Positions 39,201 through 43,939 of a DNA stretch of 64,000 nucleotides are shown piece after piece. The notes beneath the pieces are model-generated. The model was not told where the DNA came from, made no database searches, and was given only the letters and a program-made list of their open reading frames with translations. Position numbers and translations under genes: made by a program. The DNA comes from Hyphomicrobiaceae bacterium (GTDB lineage: Bacteria; Pseudomonadota; Alphaproteobacteria; Rhizobiales; Devosiaceae). The DNA lies in contig JACKJG010000004.1 of assembly GCA_020638065.1 (NCBI GenBank), positions 193,302-257,301 of the forward strand, written 5' to 3'. How positions within the stretch are numbered: position 1 is the stretch's first letter; every line of letters starts with the position of its first letter.

Positions 39201-39882
39201 TCATGGCGCGACCTATACCGAAACGGTCGGCATTCAGATCGGAACGGACGGCGCAGACACATTGATCGGCACGGCTGGCACTGACATTTTCCAGGGCGGT
39301 GACGGAGACGACACGATACGGCTGTCCTCCGGTGCAGATTCCATTGAAGGCGGATCGGGTCATGATGTGCTCGACGTCTGGGACGAAGGCGGCGTGACAA
39401 TCGACCTGCAGGCCGGCACGGTCACCGGCGGGGATTCTGACGGAACGACGATCTCGGGGATCGAAGAGGTTTGGGGAAGTGCTGCCGGCGACACCATCAT
39501 CGGCGCGGATGACACCGGCGAAACGATCTACGGCTATTCTGGCGACGACGTCATTCAGGGCGGCGGCGGAAATGACGACCTCTACGGCGAAGCCGGAAAC
39601 GATGAGTTTGTCATTGGTATCGGCGACGGGGATGACAACATCTATGGCGGCTCCGCCGGAGGCTGGACCGACCAGATCACCCTGACAGGAATGGACGGTG
39701 CCGTGACCATCAACGGTAGCGTCGTCGAAGGGAATGGCTGGACCATGACGCTCGACTCTGGCTCTTCGATTGTTTCCCAGAACGGCGAAAGCCTGACGCT
39801 GAGCGACGATTCCTCCGGCACGATCGTCTTTGATGATGGCGCCGTCGCAACGTTCCACCAAATCGAACAGATCAACTGGTAA
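24247..39882 (+). CDS. Giant RTX / cadherin-like repeat adhesin secreted by a type I system
   Basis: 5211 residues, surface or secreted adhesin. No Sec signal. Residues 1-215 are acidic, Pro/Ala-rich and apparently disordered. Residues about 220-526 hold three diverged cadherin-like domains of about 102 residues (motif FxIDxxTGEVxVAGxLDxE). Residues 527-4011 are 17 near-identical 205-residue units of two such domains each. The C-terminal 1200 residues contain a LamG-like lectin domain (about 4029-4248), a cadherin-like domain, a jelly-roll-like segment (about 4368-4528), RTX nonapeptides (4534-4635), a second LamG domain (about 4694-4918), another cadherin-like domain, more RTX repeats (4999-5138) and an end FHQIEQINW suited to a C-terminal secretion signal. 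It is encoded between the TolC-like and ABC/HlyD genes, its presumed exporter. Function is inferred as calcium-dependent adhesion or biofilm formation; ligand unknown. Confidence 0.93.
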   Translation: MDLDENINHDEEERKRQLADQPQPKAHLEPTKDALGNETLRPTVLNADAAGAPAVAANISSFFAFDRASADDSASAPQRNANTSEEPALSPQEQPLPADLDRPEHIEAAPAAILQRNHAPKPRAEQPGDRPTPQESHHDAAPAPSMFQTAEASAASGTAFAAQTDTNSDDTESSGSEPGPVDLVISMPDPATDETPQSSDPDDDGNDDKGGDTDPIQVTIGAISDVDNAANNVSEHARIGDTVGITAFAVDKNQGDDVTYTLSNDADGLFAIDPVTGEVTVAGPLDFESASSHTITVTAISSDGSSTSKSFTVGVTGENDFDVSPISDSDKAANSVAENAAIGTSVGITAFASDADGTDSVTYSLADDAGGLFAVDPDTGEVTVAGALDFESVSSHTIIVTATSSDGSTSSKSFTIGVTDQNEFSVSPISDTDKSANLVGESASVGTPVGITAFSSDADGSDNVTYELTDDAGGLFQIDPNTGEVTVAGGLDFETASSHTIIVTATSSDGSTTSKSFTINVADENDFSISPISDSDGSINNVDENSAVGTSVGVTAFASDADGTDSVTYSLTNDAGGLFTIDANTGEVSVAGSLDRESAASYDIEVTATSTDGSTSTKTFTIALNDQDEFDVGPVSDSDAGANTLAEDAAAGTAVGVVASASDADATTNAITYSVDDSRFTVDPDGTVRVASGASFDYETESSIDIVVTATSADGSSSNQTFTLDVTDVNESGVSAISDSDATLDAVDENSAIGTSVGVTAFASDADGTDSVTYSLSNDAGGLFTIDANTGEVSVAGSLDRETAASYDIEVTATSTDGSTSTKTFTIALNDQDEFDVGPVSDSDAGANTLAEDAAAGTAVGVVASASDADATTNAITYSVDDSRFTVDPDGTVRVASGASFDYETETSIDIVVTATSADGSSSNQTFTLDVTDVNESGVSAISDSDATLDAVDENSAIGTSVGVTAFASDADGTDSVTYSLSNDAGGLFTIDANTGEVSVAGSLDRETAASYDIEVTATSTDGSTSTKTFTIALNDQDEFDVGPVSDSDAGANTLAEDAAAGTAVGVVASASDADATTNAITYSVDDSRFTVDPDGTVRVASGASFDYETESSIDIVVTATSADGSSSNQTFTLDVTDVNESGVSAISDSDATLDAVDENSAIGTSVGVTAFASDADGTDSVTYSLTNDAGGLFTIDANTGEVSVAGSLDRESAASYDIEVTATSTDGSTSTKTFTIALNDQDEFDVGPVSDSDAGANTLAEDAAAGTAVGVVASASDADATNNAITYSVDDSRFTVDPDGTVRVASGASFDYETETSIDIVVTATSADGSSSNQTFTLDVTDVNESGVSAISDSDATLDAVDENSAIGTSVGVTAFASDADGTDSVTYSLTNDAGGLFTIDANTGEVSVAGSLDRESAASYDIEVTATSTDGSTSTKTFTIALNDQDEFDVGPVSDSDAGANTLAEDAAAGTAVGVVASASDADATTNAITYSVDDSRFTVDPDGTVRVASGASFDYETETSIDIVVTATSADGSSSNQTFTLDVTDVNESGVSAISDSDATLDAVDENSAIGTSVGVTAFASDADGTDSVTYSLSNDAGGLFTIDANTGEVSVAGSLDRETAASYDIEVTATSTDGSTSTKTFTIALNDQDEFDVGPVSDSDAGANTLAEDAAAGTAVGVVASASDADATTNAITYSVDDSRFTVDPDGTVRVASGASFDYETETSIDIVVTATSADGSSSNQTFTLDVTDVNESGVSAISDSDATLDAVDENSAIGTSVGVTAFASDADGTDSVTYSLSNDAGGLFTIDANTGEVSVAGSLDRESAASYDIEVTATSTDGSTSTKTFTIALNDQDEFDVGPVSDSDAGANTLAEDAAAGTAVGVVASASDADATTNAITYSVDDSRFTVDPDGTVRVASGASFDYETETSIDIVVTATSADGSSSNQTFTLDVTDVNESGVSAISDSDATLDAVDENSAIGTSVGVTAFASDADGTDSVTYSLSNDAGGLFTIDANTGEVSVAGSLDRETAASYDIEVTATSTDGSTSTKTFTIALNDQDEFDVGPVSDSDAGANTLAEDAAAGTAVGVVASASDADATTNAITYSVDDSRFTVDPDGTVRVASGASFDYETETSIDIVVTATSADGSSSNQTFTLDVTDVNESGVSAISDSDATLDAVDENSAIGTSVGVTAFASDADGTDSVTYSLSNDAGGLFTIDANTGEVSVAGSLDRESAASYDIEVTATSTDGSTSTKTFTIALNDQDEFDVGPVSDSDAGANTLAEDAAAGTAVGVVASASDADATTNTITYSVDDARFTVDPDGTVRVASGASFDYETETSIDIVVTATSADGSSSNQTFTLDVTDVNESGVSAISDSDATLDAVDENSAIGTSVGVTAFASDADGTDSVTYSLSNDAGGLFTIDANTGEVSVAGSLDRESAASYDIEVTATSTDGSTSTKTFTIALNDQDEFDVGPVSDSDAGANTLAEDAAAGTAVGVVASASDADATTNTITYSVDDARFTVDPDGTVRVASGASFDYETETSIDIVVTATSADGSSSNQTFTLDVTDVNESGVSAISDSDATLDAVDENSAIGTSVGVTAFASDADGTDSVTYSLSNDAGGLFTIDANTGEVSVAGSLDRESAASYDIEVTATSTDGSTSTKTFTIALNDQDEFDVGPVSDSDAGANTLAEDAAAGTAVGVVASASDADATTNAITYSVDDSRFTVDPDGTVRVASGASFDYETESSIDIVVTATSADGSSSNQTFTLDVTDVNESGVSAISDSDATLDAVDENSAIGTSVGVTAFASDADGTDSVTYSLTNDAGGLFTIDANTGEVSVAGSLDRETAASYDIEVTATSTDGSTSTKTFTIALNDQDEFDVGPVSDSDAGANTLAEDAAAGTAVGVVASASDADATNNAITYSVDDSRFTVDPDGTVRVASGASFDYETETSIDIVVTATSADGSSSNQTFTLDVTDVNESGVSAISDSDATLDAVDENSAIGTSVGVTAFASDADGTDSVTYSLSNDAGGLFTIDANTGEVSVAGSLDRETAASYDIEVTATSTDGSTSTKTFTIALNDQDEFDVGPVSDSDAGANTLAEDAAAGTAVGVVASASDADATTNAITYSVDDSRFTVDPDGTVRVASGASFDYETETSIDIVVTATSADGSSSNQTFTLDVTDVNESGVSAISDSDATLDAVDENSAIGTSVGVTAFASDADGTDSVTYSLTNDAGGLFTIDANTGEVSVAGSLDRESAASYDIEVTATSTDGSTSTKTFTIALNDQDEFDVGPVSDSDAGANTLAEDAAAGTAVGVVASASDADATTNAITYSVDDSRFTVDPDGTVRVASGASFDYETESSIDIVVTATSADGSSSNQTFTLDVTDVNESGVSAISDSDATLDAVDENSAIGTSVGVTAFASDADGTDSVTYSLTNDAGGLFTIDANTGEVSVAGSLDRESAASYDIEVTATSTDGSTSTKTFTIALNDQDEFDVGPVSDSDAGANTLAEDAAAGTAVGVVASASDADATTNAITYSVDDSRFTVDPDGTVRVASGASFDYETETSIDIVVTATSADGSSSNQTFTLDVTDVNESGVSAISDSDATLDAVDENSAIGTSVGVTAFASDADGTDSVTYSLSNDAGGLFTIDANTGEVSVAGSLDRETAASYDIEVTATSTDGSTSTKTFTIALNDQDEFDVGPVSDSDAGANTLAEDAAAGTAVGVVASASDADATTNAITYSVDDSRFTVDPDGTVRVASGASFDYETETSIDIVVTATSADGSSSNQTFTLDVTDVNESGVSAISDSDATLDAVDENSAIGTSVGVTAFASDADGTDSVTYSLSNDAGGLFTIDANTGEVSVAGSLDRESAASYDIEVTATSTDGSTSTKTFTIALNDQDEFDVGPVSDSDAGANTLAEDAAAGTAVGVVASASDADATTNAITYSVDDSRFTVDPDGTVRVASGASFDYETETSIDIVVTATSADGSSSNQTFTLDVTDVNEAPTDMEFTGDQSTADKQVLSLNDGENDQYAAASNFSDFPTSAISFEVMMNADYSNIHVNGSPIVSYDANSHPNEFTILARADDYATNPGGLSVYINNQVVEVPNLASGLYDGTDHRFSVTWQSSTGTLKIYVDGQQEYTTTVKQGTTLATGGTLVFGQEQDSVGGSFNTDQIFVGTMDDIRLFSDVRTATEISDNADSPIADPSSEQGLVSNWQMTDNGSGKIEDLAGSHDLTLSGGATLIGDTYMTAGTVVGDVSSVTDPDTGDTFTYSLLDDAGGKYVIDANTGEIKLAADHDLTGTVDSDTVTVQVMDAGGNTYSETVGIVLGTDGSDTITGTSNADIIYAGDANDGQAAAANSVSVTNNSFETQNLNNATSQSGAPTGWSGTGTVGVRDTDGSEITGGSGENAAYTNDNSTISQILSTSFDSANNYDVSLKVGILNGSSNTPYVVNIYAGSTLIGTYSATISSGSAGTYQTVSFNVDGTGLEAYDGQSLKIELGKNSTTGGAVYFDNVQVTENVPEIVGGDTIDAGAGNDTIYGSSGDDIVSAGTGDDYAYLGDGDDTFDTTSGSSDDNDGADYVDGGAGNDTIWAGGDDDTIFGGAGDDTLSGEAGNDTIDGGDGTDTAIYTGNRTDYDVTFDGTNFTITDLRSGSPDGTDTVANVENFLFADGTVTADNLIANVAPTDMTFAADATFMDNKLAASLDINASGSGLTASSGMDIDNQTQFTVELKVNFASIPGSGYGGDLFSQCDSWDQNGCFLNIYDGQIGYNQYSGGSWQGGAYSSAGVLTPGVDYTISLVVNSGTATIYVDGVQVASGSVPSPMANSSAPMSFLNNADASVTEIRVWDPALSQSQIQANLDADLTTGSQTGLMGLYTFDEGSGSTVFDQTSGGHNLTLNSAESTWVAGTDIADGSVIGSVSSVTDLTYGDTHTFSLIDDAGGKFAIDANTGDISIVGNHDTSSAYSDTITVKATDSHGATYTETVGIQIGTDGADTLIGTAGTDIFQGGDGDDTIRLSSGADSIEGGSGHDVLDVWDEGGVTIDLQAGTVTGGDSDGTTISGIEEVWGSAAGDTIIGADDTGETIYGYSGDDVIQGGGGNDDLYGEAGNDEFVIGIGDGDDNIYGGSAGGWTDQITLTGMDGAVTINGSVVEGNGWTMTLDSGSSIVSQNGESLTLSDDSSGTIVFDDGAVATFHQIEQINW
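25825..36279 (+). repeat. Tandem array of 17 units of 615 bp inside the adhesin gene
   Basis: The segment that encodes GGLFTIDANTGEVSVAGSLD recurs at exact 615-base steps (25967, 26582, 27197 and so on to 35807), giving 17 in-frame units of 205 codons. Each unit encodes two cadherin-like domains: an A half (DENSAIGTSVGVTAFASDAD) and a B half (SRFTVDPDGTVRVASGASFD). At the protein level the units differ at only about six positions, for example YSLT/YSLS, RES/RET, ATT/ATN, NAI/NTI, DSR/DAR and ETES/ETET, apart from a diverged opening of unit 1. Copy number should be treated as provisional if the assembly rests on short reads. Confidence 0.95.
37846..38152 (+). repeat. RTX calcium-binding nonapeptide block 1 of the adhesin
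   Basis: Consecutive GGxGxDxxx-type nonapeptides are visible (GGDTIDAGAGNDTIYG, SGDDIVSAGTGDD, GGAGNDTIWAGGDDD, GGAGDDTLSGEAGNDTIDGG), residues about 4534-4635. These form calcium-loaded parallel beta rolls and are the usual mark of type I secreted proteins. A short isolated RTX piece (GTDGSDTITGTSNAD, residues about 4338-4352) lies before it, separated by the jelly-roll-like segment. Confidence 0.88.
39241..39660 (+). repeat. RTX calcium-binding nonapeptide block 2 of the adhesin
   Basis: Residues about 4999-5138 contain GTDGADTLIGTAGTD, GGDGDDTIRLSSGAD, GGSGHDVLD and, after a short insertion, YSGDDVIQGGGGNDDLYG, EAGNDEFVIGIGDGDD and NIYGGS. This block immediately precedes the last 70 residues, which is where RTX proteins carry their uncleaved secretion signal. 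Confidence 0.87.
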
Positions 39883-39894
39883 AGGCCAGATCCC

Positions 39895-39926
39895 CGGCAA
39901 TCCGTGCTTCCACGCACGGTTTGCCG
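39895..39926 (+). terminator. Hairpin between the adhesin and first ABC gene
   Basis: A 13-base arm CGGCAATCCGTGC (39895-39907) pairs, with one mismatch, with GCACGGTTTGCCG (39914-39926) over a 6-base loop, 13 bases after the adhesin stop. No T tract follows. It probably limits read-through from the adhesin mRNA into the exporter genes or protects the adhesin mRNA 3' end. Confidence 0.5.
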
Positions 39927-40027
39927 CATCCAAGTTCCCGGTTAAGCTGCGATTTACCTTAACGCATTACTCTCGGATGTGAGTTCGAGTGTATTGCCGC
40001 GGCCTTTCTGCGGCTGAGGATGCGTGT

Positions 40028-41710
40028 ATGCGTAAATTTCGCGCAGATTGGCGGATCAGGCGGGACCCCCACGTCCTCGCCGCATCCGTCGTCCTCAACC
40101 TGCTCACATTCGCACTCCCCCTGATGATGCTGCAGATTTACGATCGCATCATCCCCCGCAAAGGCTTTGAATCCCTCACGGTTCTCGCCATCGGCGTGGT
40201 CGTGGCCATCGCACTCGAACTCAGCATGCGCGTTGCCCGCACCCACCTGATGTCCCTTGCCGGAGACGCCTTTGCCAGAAAGACGCACGAACGCATCTTC
40301 AGCCGGCTGCTCAAAACCGACCTTGCGACGGTCGAGAAGGTCACGCCGGGCGTGCATCTGGACCGGATATCCAGCATAGACCGCGTCCGCGAGTTCCGTT
40401 TTGGCGAAACCGCCATGGCTGCGCTCGACCTGCCGTTCGCCTTCCTCTTTCTGATTGTCGTCGGTCTGATCGCCCCGCCACTCGCCGTTCTGGTGTTGGC
40501 CCTTCTTGGCGTCAGTCTCGCGGTCATGCGGCATCTGCAGTCCCATGCCGTCGTTCTCAGCGAACAAAAACACGAAGTTGACCGTCGCAGATACTCTTAC
40601 CTCATCGAGGTCATCTCCAACATCGAGGTCGTCAAGAGCCTCAATATCGAGGCCTTCATGCAGCGCCGCTACGAGCGTTTGATGGCCACAACTGCCGCGA
40701 TAGGCGCCGAGGCAACCGAACGGGCCAATTATGCCCAAGCGGTTACAGGCGCCATCGGACAATACACACCAGCCATCGTCGCCGGCACCGGGGCGATTTT
40801 CGTTATCGAGCAATGGATCACGGTCGGCGCTCTTGCGGCCGTAACCCTGCTGGCGTCGCGCATCGTGCAGCCGGTCTTGCGCCTGAGCGCCCTGAAATCG
40901 AGCGATGATGATGTCCGCCGCGCCGAAAGCGAGATTGAGGAATTCCTCAATGCGCCGGTCCCGGCAATGGGTGCGGCCGAGTGTCAACAGCTTGACCTGC
41001 TTGAATTGAAGAACATCACGGTCACCCGGCCCGGCCGGAGCGATCCCATGTATGATGGGTTGAATCTCACCCTAAGGCGGGGTGAGATCATTGTTCTGGA
41101 TGGGGCCAACGGTTCCGGCCGTTCATCGCTGCTCTGGCTGATCATGGGCTATTTCCAGCCCAACGGCGGGCAGATTCTGATTAACGGCAAGCCGATGCAG
41201 GATTTCCAGCCGGCCTCTCTGCGCCGGCGCATCGCCTATCTGCCCAATCAGCCCAAAATGCTGGCCGGCACGGTTCTGGAAAACATGACGAACTTCCAGC
41301 CGGAAACCTTCGCGGACGATGCATTCGAAGTGGCCGAGGCGCTTGGCCTTGCCGCCTATTTCGCCAAGCATCAGGAGGGCTTGAATACCAGGGTCGGGCA
41401 CGGACTCGATGCCGGCTTGCCGACATCGGTCGGCCAGCGTGTGCCGCTTGTCGGTGCCCTGGTCGGACATCCTGACCTTATCCTTTTTGACGAAGCCAAC
41501 GCCAATCTCGACATGCAGGGGGACCAGAAGCTTCTTGCCTATCTGTCCTCGCTCAAAGGCCGCGCCTCGATCATCATGGTCACCCAGCGCCCCTCCTACC
41601 AGCGTATCGCCGACCGTCATTACGTTCTGAAGGACGGCAGGCTTGCCGAGTTCCGGCCGGAATTTGCCTACCAGCCGCAAACCCCGCCGCAGCAGGAGCA
41701 AATCGCATGA
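40028..41710 (+). CDS. Type I secretion ABC half-transporter with degenerate ATPase domain
   Basis: 560 residues: an inner-membrane domain of about six spans (1-320, no C39-like N-terminal domain) and a nucleotide-binding domain (about 330-550). Several ATPase motifs deviate: Walker A is GANGSGRSS at about 359-367 (Arg for the essential Lys), the Q-loop reads YLPNQ (Asn at the Gln position), the signature is PTSVGQ near 464-469 instead of LSGGQ, and the switch His is Gln (VTQRPS, Q520). Walker B ILFDEA keeps Asp-Glu. It overlaps the next ABC gene by four bases (ATGA), so the two are probably partners in a heterodimer. Start ATG 40028 is chosen over the frame opening at 39989 because it begins at the conserved membrane-domain N-terminus. 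Confidence 0.88.
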   Translation: MRKFRADWRIRRDPHVLAASVVLNLLTFALPLMMLQIYDRIIPRKGFESLTVLAIGVVVAIALELSMRVARTHLMSLAGDAFARKTHERIFSRLLKTDLATVEKVTPGVHLDRISSIDRVREFRFGETAMAALDLPFAFLFLIVVGLIAPPLAVLVLALLGVSLAVMRHLQSHAVVLSEQKHEVDRRRYSYLIEVISNIEVVKSLNIEAFMQRRYERLMATTAAIGAEATERANYAQAVTGAIGQYTPAIVAGTGAIFVIEQWITVGALAAVTLLASRIVQPVLRLSALKSSDDDVRRAESEIEEFLNAPVPAMGAAECQQLDLLELKNITVTRPGRSDPMYDGLNLTLRRGEIIVLDGANGSGRSSLLWLIMGYFQPNGGQILINGKPMQDFQPASLRRRIAYLPNQPKMLAGTVLENMTNFQPETFADDAFEVAEALGLAAYFAKHQEGLNTRVGHGLDAGLPTSVGQRVPLVGALVGHPDLILFDEANANLDMQGDQKLLAYLSSLKGRASIIMVTQRPSYQRIADRHYVLKDGRLAEFRPEFAYQPQTPPQQEQIA

Positions 41711-43932
41711 GCGCTCCCGCTACCCCCGTGCCTGAGGCAAATCCGCCTGTCGCCGGCGCCCGCGCGCTCGACCAGCGCCTGCGCTCCGCATTTGAAAACC
41801 AGCAGGAGGCAGAGCGCCGCCGTCATTTGGCCTTTGAATCGTTGCGCAACGGACTTGCATCCGGACAGTTTGGCGGCCTCCCACAGGACAACGATGCCGG
41901 CCACGCCGTTCTCTGCATGCTGGAGAAAATGAGCTGGCCCTGCTCGGTCGACCAGTTTGCGCGTGCCATGCCGCATTTCCCGCAACAATTCGGCATCATC
42001 GAAATGCGCGAGGTCATGGCTCGTCTCGGCTTTTCGAGTACCGCCAGGTTCGTCAGTCCCAACCACATCGCCCCTCGCGACCTGCCGGCGCTCCTGGCCC
42101 ACGGAAAATCCGTTTCCCTGCTCGAAGCGGACGCAAAAGGCCGCATCTTCGCGGTCGACCCCAAAACCGCGCGCCGTCGCAAGATCAAGTGGACCCGTGA
42201 CGTCTCGCTGGTATCCTTTGCGCCCGTCGCCGACAGCGACGCCCAGGCCGCGCCGCCAAAATCCTGGCTGAATGAAACGCTGCGCCGTTTTGGCTCCGAA
42301 GTTATGCAATTGCTGGGCCTGACGCTTTTCATCAACTTGATGGTGCTGGCCACGTCGTTTGCGGTCATGTCGATCTACGACAAGGTCATCCCCGCCGGCG
42401 CGTTCGACACGCTGGCGGCCATCGGTATCGCACTCTCGATGGCGGTTGCCTTCGAATTGACGTTCCGCCGCCTGAAGTCCCGCCTGATCGGGCACACGAC
42501 CGGACGGCTCGAATACCTGATGGGCACGACCGTCTTCTCCAAACTGATCACGCTGCCGGTTTCCATGATCACCAACACGCCGGTTGCCGATCAGATTTCG
42601 CGTCTGCGCCAGTTCGAAACGGTTAGAGACCTGTTCTCGGGCCCGTTTGTCGCGGTCGTTCTTGAAGTGCCGTTCATCATCATGTTCATGATCGGCCTGT
42701 TCGCCGTGGCCGGGCCACTGGGATTCGTGCCGCTGGTTCTGATGATCGTTTACACGGTCATTGGGTTTCTGCTTGTCGGCCCGATCCGGCGGCAAAACGA
42801 ACGCTCGGGCAAGCGCCAGCGCGAGCATTACCAGCAAACCATGGAAACGGTCTCCAACCTCCGGCAGATTCGCAGCTTTGGCTGTGAGGATATCTGGCTT
42901 GAGCGCCTGCGTCAGAAGACCGCCGACGCCTCAGCCGCCCGGCGCAAGGCCAGCCTGTCCCAGCGCTTCCTGTCGACCCTTTCCACTGCCGCGGTGCCCG
43001 TCGCAGGCGCTTCTACTGTGGTGACCGGCGCGGTGCTGGTTATCGATGGCATGATGACGGTCGGCATGCTGATCGGCGCCATGATCATTGTCTGGCGGGT
43101 TCTGGCGCCCATTCAGCAATTGTTCCTGATGTTCACCCGCTATACCGAGATCGCGCAGATGGTGAACCAGATCGACCAGATGATGCGTCTGCCGTCCACC
43201 GAAACGGTCACCGAGACGCCGATGAAACGCCGTTTCGAGGGCGACGTCACCTTTGATCGGGTGAGCTTCCGCTATCAGGGTGCCAACGATTCATCGCTGA
43301 TGGGGATCAGCTTCACCATCAGCCCCGGCGAACTCATCGCCATCGAAGGCGCCTCCGGTGCTGGCAAGACGACGGTTCTGCGCCTGATCCTCGATCTCTA
43401 CCGCCCGCAATCCGGCACCATTCATGTCGATGGCATCAACGTTCGTCAGATCGCGCCCACCGAGCTGCGTGCCGCCATCGGCTATGTTCCGCAAAGACCG
43501 GCCCTCTTCCACGGCACTATCGCGCAGAACCTGCGCCTCGCCGCGCCAGGAGCCAGCGATGCTGATCTGAAGCGCGTCTGTGACGAGGTTGGGATTCTCG
43601 CCGCCATCGAACAATTGCCCAAGGGGCTCGATACGCTTCTCGATCATGCGCGCCAGGAGACTCTGCCCGGCGGTTTCAGACAGGCTTTGTCGATTGCACA
43701 GGCCTTGCTACGTGAACCCAAGATCCTTTTGCTCGACGAACCCGCAAAGACCCTCGACTATGAGCTGGAACAGGCATTCCTGAATTGCCTGGAGCAGCGG
43801 CGCGGCCGCACCACGATCATCATGGTGTCGCACCGCCCAAGCCACATCCGCCTCGCTGACCGCGTTTTGAATCTCGAACGCGGCGCGATGAAGTCCTTTG
43901 ATCCGCCAGAAGCGCCGAAAATGGCAGGATGA
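41707..43932 (+). CDS. Type I secretion ABC half-transporter with C39-like domain and intact Walker motifs
   Basis: 741 residues. Residues about 50-185 form a C39-peptidase-like domain; the position of the catalytic Cys is occupied by Ala (NDAGHAVL), so it is a non-proteolytic C39-like domain that may bind unfolded substrate, as in HlyB. Transmembrane domain about 195-470. The ATPase domain has Walker A GASGAGKTT (548-556), Q-loop YVPQRP, Walker B ILLLDEPAKTLD and H-loop VSHRPS (H709), all intact; the signature is LPGGFRQ (from 653), altered from LSGGQRQ. Translationally coupled to the preceding half-transporter and followed 7 bases later by the HlyD-type gene. Energises export of the giant adhesin. 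Confidence 0.92.
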   Translation: MSAPATPVPEANPPVAGARALDQRLRSAFENQQEAERRRHLAFESLRNGLASGQFGGLPQDNDAGHAVLCMLEKMSWPCSVDQFARAMPHFPQQFGIIEMREVMARLGFSSTARFVSPNHIAPRDLPALLAHGKSVSLLEADAKGRIFAVDPKTARRRKIKWTRDVSLVSFAPVADSDAQAAPPKSWLNETLRRFGSEVMQLLGLTLFINLMVLATSFAVMSIYDKVIPAGAFDTLAAIGIALSMAVAFELTFRRLKSRLIGHTTGRLEYLMGTTVFSKLITLPVSMITNTPVADQISRLRQFETVRDLFSGPFVAVVLEVPFIIMFMIGLFAVAGPLGFVPLVLMIVYTVIGFLLVGPIRRQNERSGKRQREHYQQTMETVSNLRQIRSFGCEDIWLERLRQKTADASAARRKASLSQRFLSTLSTAAVPVAGASTVVTGAVLVIDGMMTVGMLIGAMIIVWRVLAPIQQLFLMFTRYTEIAQMVNQIDQMMRLPSTETVTETPMKRRFEGDVTFDRVSFRYQGANDSSLMGISFTISPGELIAIEGASGAGKTTVLRLILDLYRPQSGTIHVDGINVRQIAPTELRAAIGYVPQRPALFHGTIAQNLRLAAPGASDADLKRVCDEVGILAAIEQLPKGLDTLLDHARQETLPGGFRQALSIAQALLREPKILLLDEPAKTLDYELEQAFLNCLEQRRGRTTIIMVSHRPSHIRLADRVLNLERGAMKSFDPPEAPKMAG

Positions 43933-43939
43933 GTTAGTT

